Assembly (NCBI GenBank): GCA_026184775.1
Contig: JANCYW010000012.1
Coordinates: 1 to 64,000, forward strand
Length of the DNA: 64,000 nucleotides
Origin: Cyanidium caldarium
Lineage: Eukaryota; Rhodophyta; Bangiophyceae; Cyanidiales; Cyanidiaceae
Direction of reading: 5' to 3'
Shown: piece after piece, positions 17,760-26,000 of the stretch
Numbering within the stretch: position 1 is the first letter of the stretch
Layout: each line of letters starts with the position of its first letter
Notes under the pieces: model-generated
What the model saw: only the letters and a program-made list of their open reading frames with translations
Databases searched by the model: none
What the model was told of the DNA's origin: nothing
Made by a program: the position numbers and the translations under genes

Positions 17760-20147
17760 TCACTCGACGGTCGACGAGACGCCCGTCTCCGGTTGCAGAC
17801 TCACCACCTCCCACCGACAGGCACTCTGCAGGTCTCCGATGACCCCGTTGGTATCCGCATAGCGCAGCTGCAGCAGGCGATGGTGATACCGTCGCAGCGA
17901 CAGACGATGACCTACCGATACCACAGAGGCGCCGGTATCTATCAGTGCCCGGTACACACGCTCCTCTGACGCCTCATCCAGTGCCGAGGTGAACTCGTCG
18001 CCGATGATCAGTCGCGGCCGGTGCAGCAGCAGCCGCACCACGCTCACGCGCTGCTGCTCACCCAGCGACAACACATCGGCCCAGTCGCGCTCGGCGTCTA
18101 GACCGCCCACGAAACGATTCGGCAAGTCCGGCAGACCCGCCGCCGTCAGCGCACGCAGCACACTGGCGTCGTCCAGGCCGTGCACGCCCGCATCGTCCGG
18201 CATGGACGGATACATCAGATTCTGCCGCAGCGTGCCCAGCGTGCAGTACGGCTTTTGCGGGAGGAAGAAGGTGTCTTCGGTGGGCGCGCGCTGGATCACA
18301 CCGCTGCCGCTGCGCCACAGGCCGGCGATGGCGCGCAGCAGCGACGACTTGCCCACACCCGACGGCCCGGATATCAACAGGCGCTCGCCCGGCTGCAACG
18401 CCAGCGTCAGATCCGTAAAGAGCACCCGTCGCTCCGGTTCGCTCGCGGACGCGCTCGTCGGCAATCCGTTGTACACCGTGCCGTCCAGCACGGCCACGTC
18501 GTTCGCCGTCCGCACCGCCTGCTTGCCCACCGGGGTGTACAGCGTCAACGACTGCATCACCAGCGGGCGCGCATCCGCCGTCGCATCCACCACCCGAAAG
18601 TCGATCCGCCCCAGCACGCCGCTGCCGCCCGCCTCCAGCTGCGCGGCCGCTTCCAGTGCCTCGGCAAACTCGCCCAACCGGTCCACGCCCGCACCGAACG
18701 CGCTCAGCGACTCGAAACCGTTCACCACCAGCGACAGATCGCTCAGAATGTGGTTGAACGCCGCGTACGACTGCTGAATGACGCCCAACTCGATGCGGCC
18801 GGCGAAATACAGCGGCGCCACCACGAAAGCCGGCAGCACCTGAATGAGGTACCGATAGCTGGTGGTGAACAGCTCCAGGTTGCGCTGCCAGGTGATGATC
18901 ACCGCCTGGTTGTCCACGGCGCGCTTCAGCCGGCGCTCGCCCTCCGACTGCTCCCGCTGTTGCCCGTTGTAGAATGCCACACACTCGGCGTTCTCCCGCA
19001 CCCGCACCAACGAGTACCGAAAGTCGGCCTCGCGCTGCAGCTGCAAAAAGTTCAGCTGCACCAGTTTGCGCCCCAGCCACACGGTCACCGCGGTGCCGCA
19101 GCCGCTGTACAACAGCAGCACGCCGAACAGCTGCGGGTAGATGCTGAACAGGATCGTGCTGAAGGCCGCCAGGTCGATGATCGAGGTGAGCACCGTCAGG
19201 CCGAACGACAGCGAGGTGTCGGTGAAGGCGTTGATGTCCTCGGTGAGGCGCTGATCGGGGTTGTCCACTTCAGCGCGCAACGACGACGACGACGACGACG
19301 ACGATGGCGCGCCACCGCTGGGATGCGCGTCAGCCCGCTCTGCCAACAGCACCGACTGCTGCGTCTCCAGCAGGTAAAACGCCCGGTTCGCAAAGTATTG
19401 CTCCAGCATGCGGCGCGTCAGCCAGGTGCGCCATCGCAGGCCCAGTCGGCTGCGCGCGTAAGTGTAACTGACCACCACCGGCACGCCCACTACCATGGCG
19501 CTCAGGAACAGCAACAACTCCCGGGTGAACTGCTCCGGGTTGCGATTGCTCAGCGCCGTCCAAAAGTCGCGCCCGATGAACGAGAACGCCACCGACACCC
19601 CCGAGCCCAGCAGCGTGAGCGCCATCACCGCCGCCAAATCCCGTTTGGCGGTGCGTGACTCGCGCCAATACGGTGCGGACAGTTTGCGGAACAGAACCCA
19701 TATACGCGGCACCTGCATACGCCGCGACACTTGCGCCGTCTCCAGCGAGCTCAGCTCCTGCACCGCCTCGTTCCGTTCCGGCAGCGACGGCGGCCGTCGC
19801 TTTCGCGCGGATGCGTCGTCAACATCCGACCGCTCCCAAACACCAAATCCACCCCACAGCGTCTGCCGCGTCCACTGCTGCACCGCCCGGGCCGCCTGCT
19901 GCGCCAATGGCACCGACCCACCCTCGTCGCGGGGCTGCCGCATCACCAGCCCGCCCACCAAGACCGGTCTCGCCCACCAGCTCAGTTTCTCCACGTCGAT
20001 AGGCGAGTGGCGATGCGGGTTGTGTGCCGGCGACACGGCGCCCGCTCGCTGGGGCCCGCGGCCGCGTTCACCTCGGTACCACCGATTCGGCGGGCCGAGG
20101 AATGAGGGTCGACTCACAGGGACAAACACAGCTCGGGACTGACGCAT
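17760..20147 (-). CDS. ABC transporter, subfamily D (half-size, plastid-type)
   Basis: 795 residues. The transmembrane domain begins near residue 130 (LSAPYWRES, GSGVSVAFSFIGRDFWTAL, NPDQRLTEDINAFTD) with about six hydrophobic spans. The EAA-like NPDQRLTED motif is typical of ABCD/SbmA-related exporters. The nucleotide-binding domain has Walker A ISGPSGVGKSSLL, a Q-loop FFLPQKPY, signature LSLGEQQR, Walker B LIIGDEFTSALD and H-loop SVGHR, so it should bind ATP as a dimer. A Ser run encoded by TCG repeats interrupts the loop before NPDQR. The chosen start gives MRQSRAVFVPVSRPSFLG, a Phe-containing basic leader of the kind seen on red-algal plastid proteins. The relatives are cyanobacterial and chloroplast ABCD-type proteins; the substrate is unknown. 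Confidence 0.85.
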   Translation of the reverse strand: MRQSRAVFVPVSRPSFLGPPNRWYRGERGRGPQRAGAVSPAHNPHRHSPIDVEKLSWWARPVLVGGLVMRQPRDEGGSVPLAQQAARAVQQWTRQTLWGGFGVWERSDVDDASARKRRPPSLPERNEAVQELSSLETAQVSRRMQVPRIWVLFRKLSAPYWRESRTAKRDLAAVMALTLLGSGVSVAFSFIGRDFWTALSNRNPEQFTRELLLFLSAMVVGVPVVVSYTYARSRLGLRWRTWLTRRMLEQYFANRAFYLLETQQSVLLAERADAHPSGGAPSSSSSSSSLRAEVDNPDQRLTEDINAFTDTSLSFGLTVLTSIIDLAAFSTILFSIYPQLFGVLLLYSGCGTAVTVWLGRKLVQLNFLQLQREADFRYSLVRVRENAECVAFYNGQQREQSEGERRLKRAVDNQAVIITWQRNLELFTTSYRYLIQVLPAFVVAPLYFAGRIELGVIQQSYAAFNHILSDLSLVVNGFESLSAFGAGVDRLGEFAEALEAAAQLEAGGSGVLGRIDFRVVDATADARPLVMQSLTLYTPVGKQAVRTANDVAVLDGTVYNGLPTSASASEPERRVLFTDLTLALQPGERLLISGPSGVGKSSLLRAIAGLWRSGSGVIQRAPTEDTFFLPQKPYCTLGTLRQNLMYPSMPDDAGVHGLDDASVLRALTAAGLPDLPNRFVGGLDAERDWADVLSLGEQQRVSVVRLLLHRPRLIIGDEFTSALDEASEERVYRALIDTGASVVSVGHRLSLRRYHHRLLQLRYADTNGVIGDLQSACRWEVVSLQPETGVSSTVE

Positions 20148-20518
20148 AGACGCCCTGTGCTGCACTCTCCGCCGCCTGTCGGCCTCGGCTTCACTGGCAC
20201 TCCATTTCCACTCTCCACCAGTGGCCCAGACGGGCATCTCTCCACGCACCCGCATCTCTGCAGCGGAATATGCCTGAACGAGGCGATCGCGCGTCGCGAG
20301 GCCGTTTTTCGGCGCCGCACGGCACGACAGCGGCGCGCGTAGGACGGCGCGCACCGGTTGCGGGGTGCGCGGGCAAGAGGCATCGGTGTCGGTGAGCTGT
20401 TGAAGGAACAACAGAGCGCAATTGGACCAGTTCCACGCCAGTGCTCTACAACGGGACTAGATCAAGTGGAGAAATGCCCTGATCAAACCACCGGATCTTC
20501 TCAAACCAGCCGTTGGGG

Positions 20519-21187
20519 ATGACCTCGCTCGCTCGCGTCTCTGCACGGACCGTCTGGCGACCGGGCCGGTTGCACACGCGCCGCCTGTCCTTCTCGTACC
20601 CGGCTTCCCGCAAATTGGATCAAATTGTGCGTATGCAATCGTTCGCCAGACTGTCGCCTGGTTCGTGTGCCGAGGTGTGGCAGACGTACCACAACGCGGC
20701 GCAGGAGCACAGCCTGGGGTGGAGCCTGTCGCGCAGCCGCTACGCCCACTTTGTGCACAATGCGCGGCGCTACCCGATGTTCGTGTTCCCGCTGCTGCGA
20801 CCGGAGCAGGCCGGCTACGTGTCCTTGCTGGCGCAGACGCAGGACGCCAAATACGTGCTGTTCACCTATCTGCAGGAGTACCGCGACCGGCCGGATCGTG
20901 CCCAGCCGCGACTGGTGTTCACGGTGTACGACGAGCTGGTGGCCGACAAGGGCCTGGCGCTGGTGCGCGCCGAGGTGGTGCATCACCCGCAGATACGCCG
21001 CGAGGACGCCTGGCGCCTGCTGCACCTATGGCAGCAGGTGTACGCCGACGAGGACGACGCGCAGCTGTTGCGCCAGTTTTATGAGCGACCGCGCGAGTTT
21101 GATTACGAGCGCGTGGTGGCGGCGGCGGCCGGCGTAGCCTCCACATGTCCACCACCGCCCACATTCCGGCTGCGTTCAGGGTGCTGA
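20519..21187 (+). CDS. ATP11: ATP synthase F1 assembly factor ATP11 (ATPAF1)
   Basis: 222 residues of the ATP11 family, a mitochondrial chaperone that binds unassembled F1 beta subunits. The pattern is clear: KLDQIVRMQSFARLSPGSC, AEVWQTYH, YPMFVFPLLRPEQAGYVSLL, VLFTYLQEYRDRPDRAQP, VYDELVADKGLALVRAEV and a helical C-terminus. The N-terminal 35 residues are basic with Ser/Thr/Arg and no acids, a good mitochondrial presequence. The first true ATG is 20519; an in-frame TTG lies two codons before. Slightly short relative to animal and yeast homologues but complete across the conserved region. It converges on the CDK gene, with 68 bases between stops. Confidence 0.85.
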   Translation: MTSLARVSARTVWRPGRLHTRRLSFSYPASRKLDQIVRMQSFARLSPGSCAEVWQTYHNAAQEHSLGWSLSRSRYAHFVHNARRYPMFVFPLLRPEQAGYVSLLAQTQDAKYVLFTYLQEYRDRPDRAQPRLVFTVYDELVADKGLALVRAEVVHHPQIRREDAWRLLHLWQQVYADEDDAQLLRQFYERPREFDYERVVAAAAGVASTCPPPPTFRLRSGC

Positions 21188-21255
21188 ACGGGAGAGAGCG
21201 GGACGGTCATGGGTGTCTCTTTTACCCTCCCCCGCCTGCGTTCCCTCCTCGCATT

Positions 21256-22218
21256 TCACGGCATACTGTATCCGTAGGTGGGAATGGGAGCGAGTGGCTG
21301 CGGTTGTACGGCACGCAACTCCGTCAGCTCCGCAAAGTACGGATGCTGCAACGCTTGCCGGGCGGTGATGCGCCCGCTGGGATCGTACATCAACAGTCGA
21401 CCGAGCAGATCCAGCGCCGCCTCACTCCACACACCGCCGTGCGCGACGACCGTCTCCCGAATGGGCCGCGCCGGCCACCGCGGGAACGTGTCTTTGTAGT
21501 CGGGCAAGTCGGTCACGCCGAGCCAGCGCTGCGCGTCGGGCGTGCCGAGCGCCTGGAAGATCTTGAACAGCTGGTCGATCTCCGAGTCGCCCGGAAAAAG
21601 CGGCCGCCGACACATCATCTCCGCGAAAATACATCCCACGGACCACATGTCTACCGCGGCGCTATAGTTGCGACACCCCAGCAGGATCTCCGGCGCTCGA
21701 TACCACAGCGTGATCACCTCCGAGGTCATGTGTCGCACCGGGATACCGAACGCGCGCGCCAGTCCAAAGTCGGCCAGCTTCAGCTGTCCGTCGGCGCCGA
21801 TGAGCAGATTTTGCGGCTTCAGGTCGCGGTGCAGAATGCGGCGCGAGTGCAAATACGCCACTCCGTTGATCATCTGATACATGTACGAGCAGATGAGCTG
21901 CGGGTCCATGGCGGCGTGCGGCGGCAACGAGTCCAGATACCGCTTCAGATCCTGATCTACATACTCGAACACTAGGTACAGTTTGGAGTCGCCGTGCACC
22001 ACATCCAACAACTGCACGACGTTGGGCTGGTGCAGCTCCTTGAGGATGGAGATCTCCCGCAGGGCGGTGCTGGGCACGCCCTCGTCCTCCTGCTCCAGCC
22101 GGATCTTCTTCAGGGCCACATAGCGGCCAGTCTCGCTGTCCACCGCCTTGTACACGACGCCGTAGGTGCCCTCGCCGATCTTCTCCAGGCGCTGATACCG
22201 CAGCGCTGGCGACACCAT
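21256..22218 (-). CDS. CDKA: cyclin-dependent kinase, PSTAIRE-type (CDKA)
   Basis: 320 residues, a complete Ser/Thr kinase of the CDK1/2 group. Visible are the glycine loop [12 protein letters not shown] with the inhibitory Thr/Tyr pair, the ALKKIRL lysine, a cyclin-binding helix reading PSTALRE where animals and plants have [22 protein letters not shown], and the activation loop [15 protein letters not shown] with the CAK-site Thr in place. It ends with a short Pro/Tyr tail. The ATG at 22218 sits directly before the kinase domain; a GTG lies 10 codons upstream. It should drive cell-cycle transitions with cyclins. The 5' region is shared with the Spc24-like kinetochore gene. Confidence 0.95.
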   Translation of the reverse strand: MVSPALRYQRLEKIGEGTYGVVYKAVDSETGRYVALKKIRLEQEDEGVPSTALREISILKELHQPNVVQLLDVVHGDSKLYLVFEYVDQDLKRYLDSLPPHAAMDPQLICSYMYQMINGVAYLHSRRILHRDLKPQNLLIGADGQLKLADFGLARAFGIPVRHMTSEVITLWYRAPEILLGCRNYSAAVDMWSVGCIFAEMMCRRPLFPGDSEIDQLFKIFQALGTPDAQRWLGVTDLPDYKDTFPRWPARPIRETVVAHGGVWSEAALDLLGRLLMYDPSGRITARQALQHPYFAELTELRAVQPQPLAPIPTYGYSMP

Positions 22219-23124
22219 GGGCGCCAGTCGAAAGCGGTGCTGCGGCACTCGCGGCGCGCTAGAGGGGTCGACAGCGGCAGCGACAGGCGCGCTGGCGCCC
22301 GCCCGCCACCGGTCGATCGAGTCGATTCAACTACGACCGAGCACCGCCGCCACCACCAGCACTGCTGCTGCGCGCGTCCCGACGCGGGCGCACGGCCTCG
22401 GGAACGCCCTGGCGCGACGTGTAGGGGGTGAAGGTACCAAGGGCGCTGCGCTCGCGCTGTCACCGATGCAGGTCGGGATGGCGCCGGTGCGGCAGCACGT
22501 AACGGGACTGGCTTCCGTTGCTGCGGTCCACGAGGTGTTGCACGCCGGAGACAGCCGCCGGTGCGCTCCCGCAACGTCACGCGGTTGCACACCTCGGCGC
22601 AGAAACGCGGTTCGGGCGCATCGGACACCGCGCGCGCTGTCACGGACGGGCGCGAGATGTCGAATGGGGACAGCACCGAGGCGAGCTACGATCCAGGCAC
22701 GGGTGCGACTGAGCAAAGGGTGAGGGGCAGAGCGTCGTGGACAGGGACGATATGATGGGGAAAAGCAACACTTCAGGGGAATGTGGTGGTTTGGCGAGAT
22801 GACTGGCGTGCGAGACACGAACGGAAGAGACGTAGAGCAGGGAGCCGCATGCGCTGAGTGTAAGCGCAAGTAGAGAGAGGTCAGGCGCTTGATAGGCGGT
22901 GATCGGTGCAGCGTTCCGCATCGAGACACTGGAGTGCCCCGTCCGACTACCACGCCTGTCTGCCCATGCTTGCGGTGAATTGTCCCTATTATCGTTCCCG
23001 CGATTTTCAAATCGGCCACGCTCCGCTCCCCAATGCCGCACCCGCACCACCCTGCTCCGCCCGCTCAGCCGCCTTCCGTTCCCCGCCCGCTCACCGCCCA
23101 ACGGCACCCTGTCTTGCAATCCCC
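22219..23124. other. divergent intergenic region, CDK / Spc24-like genes
   Basis: 906 bases between two cell-division genes' start codons. No supported gene. It contains one TTCCCGC E2F-type core at 22995-23001 (listed separately). Confidence 0.6.
22995..23001 (+). promoter_or_regulatory. possible E2F-type site (TTCCCGC)
   Basis: TTCCCGC followed by GA, about 124 bases upstream of the Spc24-like ATG, in the region shared with the CDK gene. It matches the E2F core TTSSCGC. A 7-mer is expected by chance several times in a GC-rich window of this size, so on its own this is weak. Confidence 0.3.
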
Positions 23125-23886
23125 ATGTCCACGGACACGGCGACACCGGTGCCGCGGTATCGCCCGTATGTGGCGGCGTTTCACGACTCGACGCCACAGG
23201 CGATGGCCACGCTGGCGCCGACCCCACCGCGACGAACCGCGGGCGGCGTCCGTTCCGCTGGCGAGGACCACACTCGCGCAGCCGCCTCAACATCCGCTGC
23301 CGACGCCGAGCGCATGGAGACGGTCGAGTTGATATCCGAGCTCGCGGCCGTGTTTCGCTCCACCGAAGACGTGGAACTCATCGACGCGCTGGCGGCGCTG
23401 GACGCGCAAGTGCGCCAGACCGGCGAGCAACGTTCTGCGGCGTTGAAACAGACGTTGCGGGCGCTGTCGACCCGCGTGGAGCAGGCGCGCGAACGCGCCA
23501 CTCCCACCGAACCCGAAGACGCGCACGCGCAGCGCTTGGAAGGGCGCGAACGCGAAAAGCAGCAGGTGATCGCCCAGATTATGACCGCCGAGGAGAACAC
23601 GCGCGCCCTCGAGGGCCAACTGCGTGAGCTCAGCGCCGAAGACACCGAGGTGCGCAGCGCACTCGAGCTGCATAACCACAGCGTGCGCACCGACATCCCC
23701 AGCCTGAAGCACGCCCTCAGCCTTTACGTCACCATCAGCAACATTCGGTGGAACTACCGCTGCGACGGCACGCAAGTGCAAGGTTATGTGGCTCGCGAGC
23801 GCGACAACGACGTGCTGCCGTTCCGCTTCGCGCACGGCGATCCGGTGCAGGTGGCTGACCGACTGTGGAGCCTCATCGAGCCGTGA
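23125..23886 (+). CDS. SPC24: Spc24-like kinetochore protein
   Basis: 253 residues: a disordered first 60 (TPQ/TPP motifs that could be CDK sites), then coiled coil from about residue 70 to 180 (for example LEGREREKQQVIAQI), then a small globular end. The end (LKHALSLYVTISNIRWNY, VQGYVA, VLPFRF, VADRLWSLIE) matches the Spc24 RWD-type head of the NDC80 complex, which anchors microtubule-binding Ndc80/Nuf2 to the inner kinetochore. Plant and fungal Spc24 have the same LxLYxSxTxI to W-x-I pattern. Sequence conservation in this family is low, so Spc25 or another RWD kinetochore protein is possible. The ATG at 23125 is the first that avoids the low-complexity upstream frame. Confidence 0.7.
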   Translation: MSTDTATPVPRYRPYVAAFHDSTPQAMATLAPTPPRRTAGGVRSAGEDHTRAAASTSAADAERMETVELISELAAVFRSTEDVELIDALAALDAQVRQTGEQRSAALKQTLRALSTRVEQARERATPTEPEDAHAQRLEGREREKQQVIAQIMTAEENTRALEGQLRELSAEDTEVRSALELHNHSVRTDIPSLKHALSLYVTISNIRWNYRCDGTQVQGYVARERDNDVLPFRFAHGDPVQVADRLWSLIEP

Positions 23887-23937
23887 GGGGAGTGCGACGA
23901 AGCGCCGCGCCATCCCCTCCCGCACCCGATCTCCCTC

Positions 23938-24696
23938 CTAACGATATCGTTGCACCAGTTCGCGCAGCACGAGCGGGTCCACCATCGGCAACCGCACCGA
24001 TATGGCCTTGCCGACCATCGGACGCCGCCGCGAGTAGTACAACTCGCGCAGAAAGTGCATGTCGGCGCCCGGATGCAGCCGTAAAATCTGCGTCAACGCC
24101 TCCAAATGTGCGAGGTACTGCGGCTCGCTCAGCGGAAACGACATGTGCAGCTGATGCTTCCACATCACGTGGAAGTAGGCCGCATCCATGCCACCGATCC
24201 GCTGACACACCGGATGCACGTCGAACGGCAGGCCGTACTTGTCCACCAAGAACGAGCGCAGCGTGCGCCCGTCCAGCGGCATGTACCGCTCGCGCAGCAA
24301 CACCTCCACATCGGGCGGCGCCGCCGACGCCACCGGATACGGACTCTTGTACTCGCTGTACAGCGTCTCCGGTTCCGGCGAGAAGCGATGCAGCAGTTGC
24401 ATCGGTGACGATAGCGGTGCCGCCAGTTCCGCCTCGCGCTCGGCGGAGTTGCGCCCCGCCGCATCACCCCGCTCCACGGCCTCCACGGCCCGATAGCGCG
24501 CCGTGGCAGCCGCCTTCATATCCGCCCACTCCCGCTCTATCCACTGGCGTGCTGCCGCCAGCCATCCCTGCGGCCCGGTCGGCCCGCCTAGAGGAGAGGG
24601 ACGGGGAGGCGGCGGGGTCGCACAGCGCAGGCTGCGCCGCGGAGCCGACCGCGGGCGTCCGACTGTCGGAGAGCTGACGAAGCAGGGAGGAGGCAT
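23938..24696 (-). CDS. DUF3067 protein, plastid-targeted
   Basis: 252 residues. The C-terminal 105 match the DUF3067 family, found in cyanobacteria and plastid-bearing eukaryotes: LDGRTLRSFLVDKYGLPFDV, YFHVMWKHQLHMSFPLSE, YLAHLEALTQIL and GKAISVRLPM. Function is not established. The N-terminus (MPPPCFVSSPTVGRPRSAPRR) is Ser/Pro/Arg-rich and acid-free, as expected for a transit peptide, followed by a Trp-containing helical linker. It converges with the Spc24-like gene, with 51 bases between stops. Confidence 0.8.
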   Translation of the reverse strand: MPPPCFVSSPTVGRPRSAPRRSLRCATPPPPRPSPLGGPTGPQGWLAAARQWIEREWADMKAAATARYRAVEAVERGDAAGRNSAEREAELAAPLSSPMQLLHRFSPEPETLYSEYKSPYPVASAAPPDVEVLLRERYMPLDGRTLRSFLVDKYGLPFDVHPVCQRIGGMDAAYFHVMWKHQLHMSFPLSEPQYLAHLEALTQILRLHPGADMHFLRELYYSRRRPMVGKAISVRLPMVDPLVLRELVQRYR

Positions 24697-25259
24697 GACC
24701 GGATGAGGTGAGGAGTGTATCGCAACGACCGAGAGAGGTGAAAGTGGAGAGTGAGCCGAAGAGGGCACTCGATGCGGTTTCACGCGCGGCAGAGAACCGT
24801 CCGCAAGCACGCGGCACCCACCGCTCGCTCGCGGCGAGTTTTTCGATGCGCGCAGCGGTTTACGCTGCTGCCGCGATTCAGCTCTGCCACTCCGCCCACT
24901 CGAATCGATCCGAGCCGGGCGAGTGACCTGGGCGCTCGGTGGTATACCAGGACAAAAGCAACGCGGACCGGAACGCGTACTGCAGTTCGCGTAACACGTC
25001 CGCGTGTCCCTGAGAGTGCACACAAGACCGTACCAATAGGTGACCTATTCCCGAACGCGCTTTCTGGTATCACTATCACCAGCGACGCCAACGGCACCCG
25101 TCGCGGCCCCCGCCGTCTCACACCTCGAATGCGAGATCGCCGACTGCGTCCGCGTCGTGTCGTCCATCGGATCCTTCGATGAAGGGATGGCGATGGCTGG
25201 GCACTCGATGAAGATGTCGATGGGCTGCGACGACGCAGATATGCCGGTCGCTCCTCGTC
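24697..25259. other. intergenic region without a supported gene
   Basis: 563 bases from the DUF3067 start to the end of the transposase relic. Several overlapping open frames on both strands are Arg/Ser/Ala-rich and show no motif. On the minus strand at about 25050-25250 one frame (QPIDIFIECPAIAIPSS) has more protein-like composition and may be the frame-shifted tail of the relic. Confidence 0.5.
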
Positions 25260-25605
25260 GTTGAGAATGGTTTCGGCGATGCGCAGCAGCAGCAGGTTGA
25301 ATGTGGTGTTCTTGTCGCGATTGAGAATACAACGGCAGGCCGGGTTCTGACACTGCAACAGACGCCAGACGTGGCGCATCTGGCCGGTGCGCGGGCCGCG
25401 GTGCTGCTTGCCGTGCTTCGTCTCGCCCACGCATTACACCGAACACGTCTTACTGGCGCGCTCCTCGTTGATGAAGTACACTTCGTAGTCACTTTGCATA
25501 CACAACGCCTCCAATACCTTGCCTCCGATCGAAGGAATGTCCCTGCGGCAAAAGACATCCTTGTCTGAGGTTGCCCTGACCACTCCATACCATATCCCAC
25601 GCTAG
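25260..25605 (-). pseudogene. remnant of a TnpB/Fanzor-type transposon nuclease (C-terminal part)
   Basis: On the minus strand a frame reads DVFCRRDIPSIGG, YEVYFINEERASKTCSV, an in-frame TAA, then VWRLLQCQNPACRC, ILNRDKNTTFNLLLL. This is the end of a TnpB/Fanzor protein: an acidic residue then (S)KTC, a split zinc ribbon (first Cys pair around SKTC, second CQNPAC), and the NRD-x-N-xx-N motif of the last RuvC block. The stop falls inside the ribbon and no N-terminal half is found nearby, so it is not functional. I could not find terminal repeats. Fanzor relatives are known from transposons of several algae; assignment to type 1 or 2 is not possible here. Confidence 0.75.
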
Positions 25606-25853
25606 GCTCGTCTGTCCCATCGTCGTGCACAGCCTCTTGTTGCCCCCGCGGATCGCCCATTTCATCACCGCCGATCCGCGCGACGTGTCCTCTCCGGCAC
25701 CCTCATCGGCTGTTTCCTCATCGACCGGTCACCGCTTTCTGCACCCCGTGGCGCACTCCCCGTGGCCCCTGGGGCACCCACCCGGCAGCCGTGGCGGCCA
25801 GCGCCCCGAGGGCGTACGAGCCCCCGGCAATGGGCAGGGTGACGCGTGAAATC

Positions 25854-26000
25854 ATGGAGGAGAGGCACGAGGAGATGTTGAAGCGCTTGCTCCGGCTGCG
25901 GAAGGACCGGCCCTAGGCACGCGGCTCTGACGCCCGGCGCAACCTGTCCTTTGCGCGGCTGCTGATGGAAGCAATGAAGTGAGAAGACAAGTTTCATCGC
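25854..26000 (+). other. decayed in-frame upstream extension of the six-repeat gene
   Basis: In the same frame as the following gene, the 49 codons before its ATG read like protein: MEERHEEMLKRLLRLRKDRP, a TAG, then ARRNLSFARLLMEAMK, a TGA, then EDKFHR leading straight into the gene's MEKQFDRLRV. The charged helical composition continues across both stops. Either the protein was once longer and lost its N-terminus, or a short intron or sequencing error is involved. Confidence 0.45.

Noticed and set aside
18180-19658. Open frame of about 490 codons antisense to the ABC transporter
   Set aside because: Shadow frame; no domain and basic His/Gln-rich composition.
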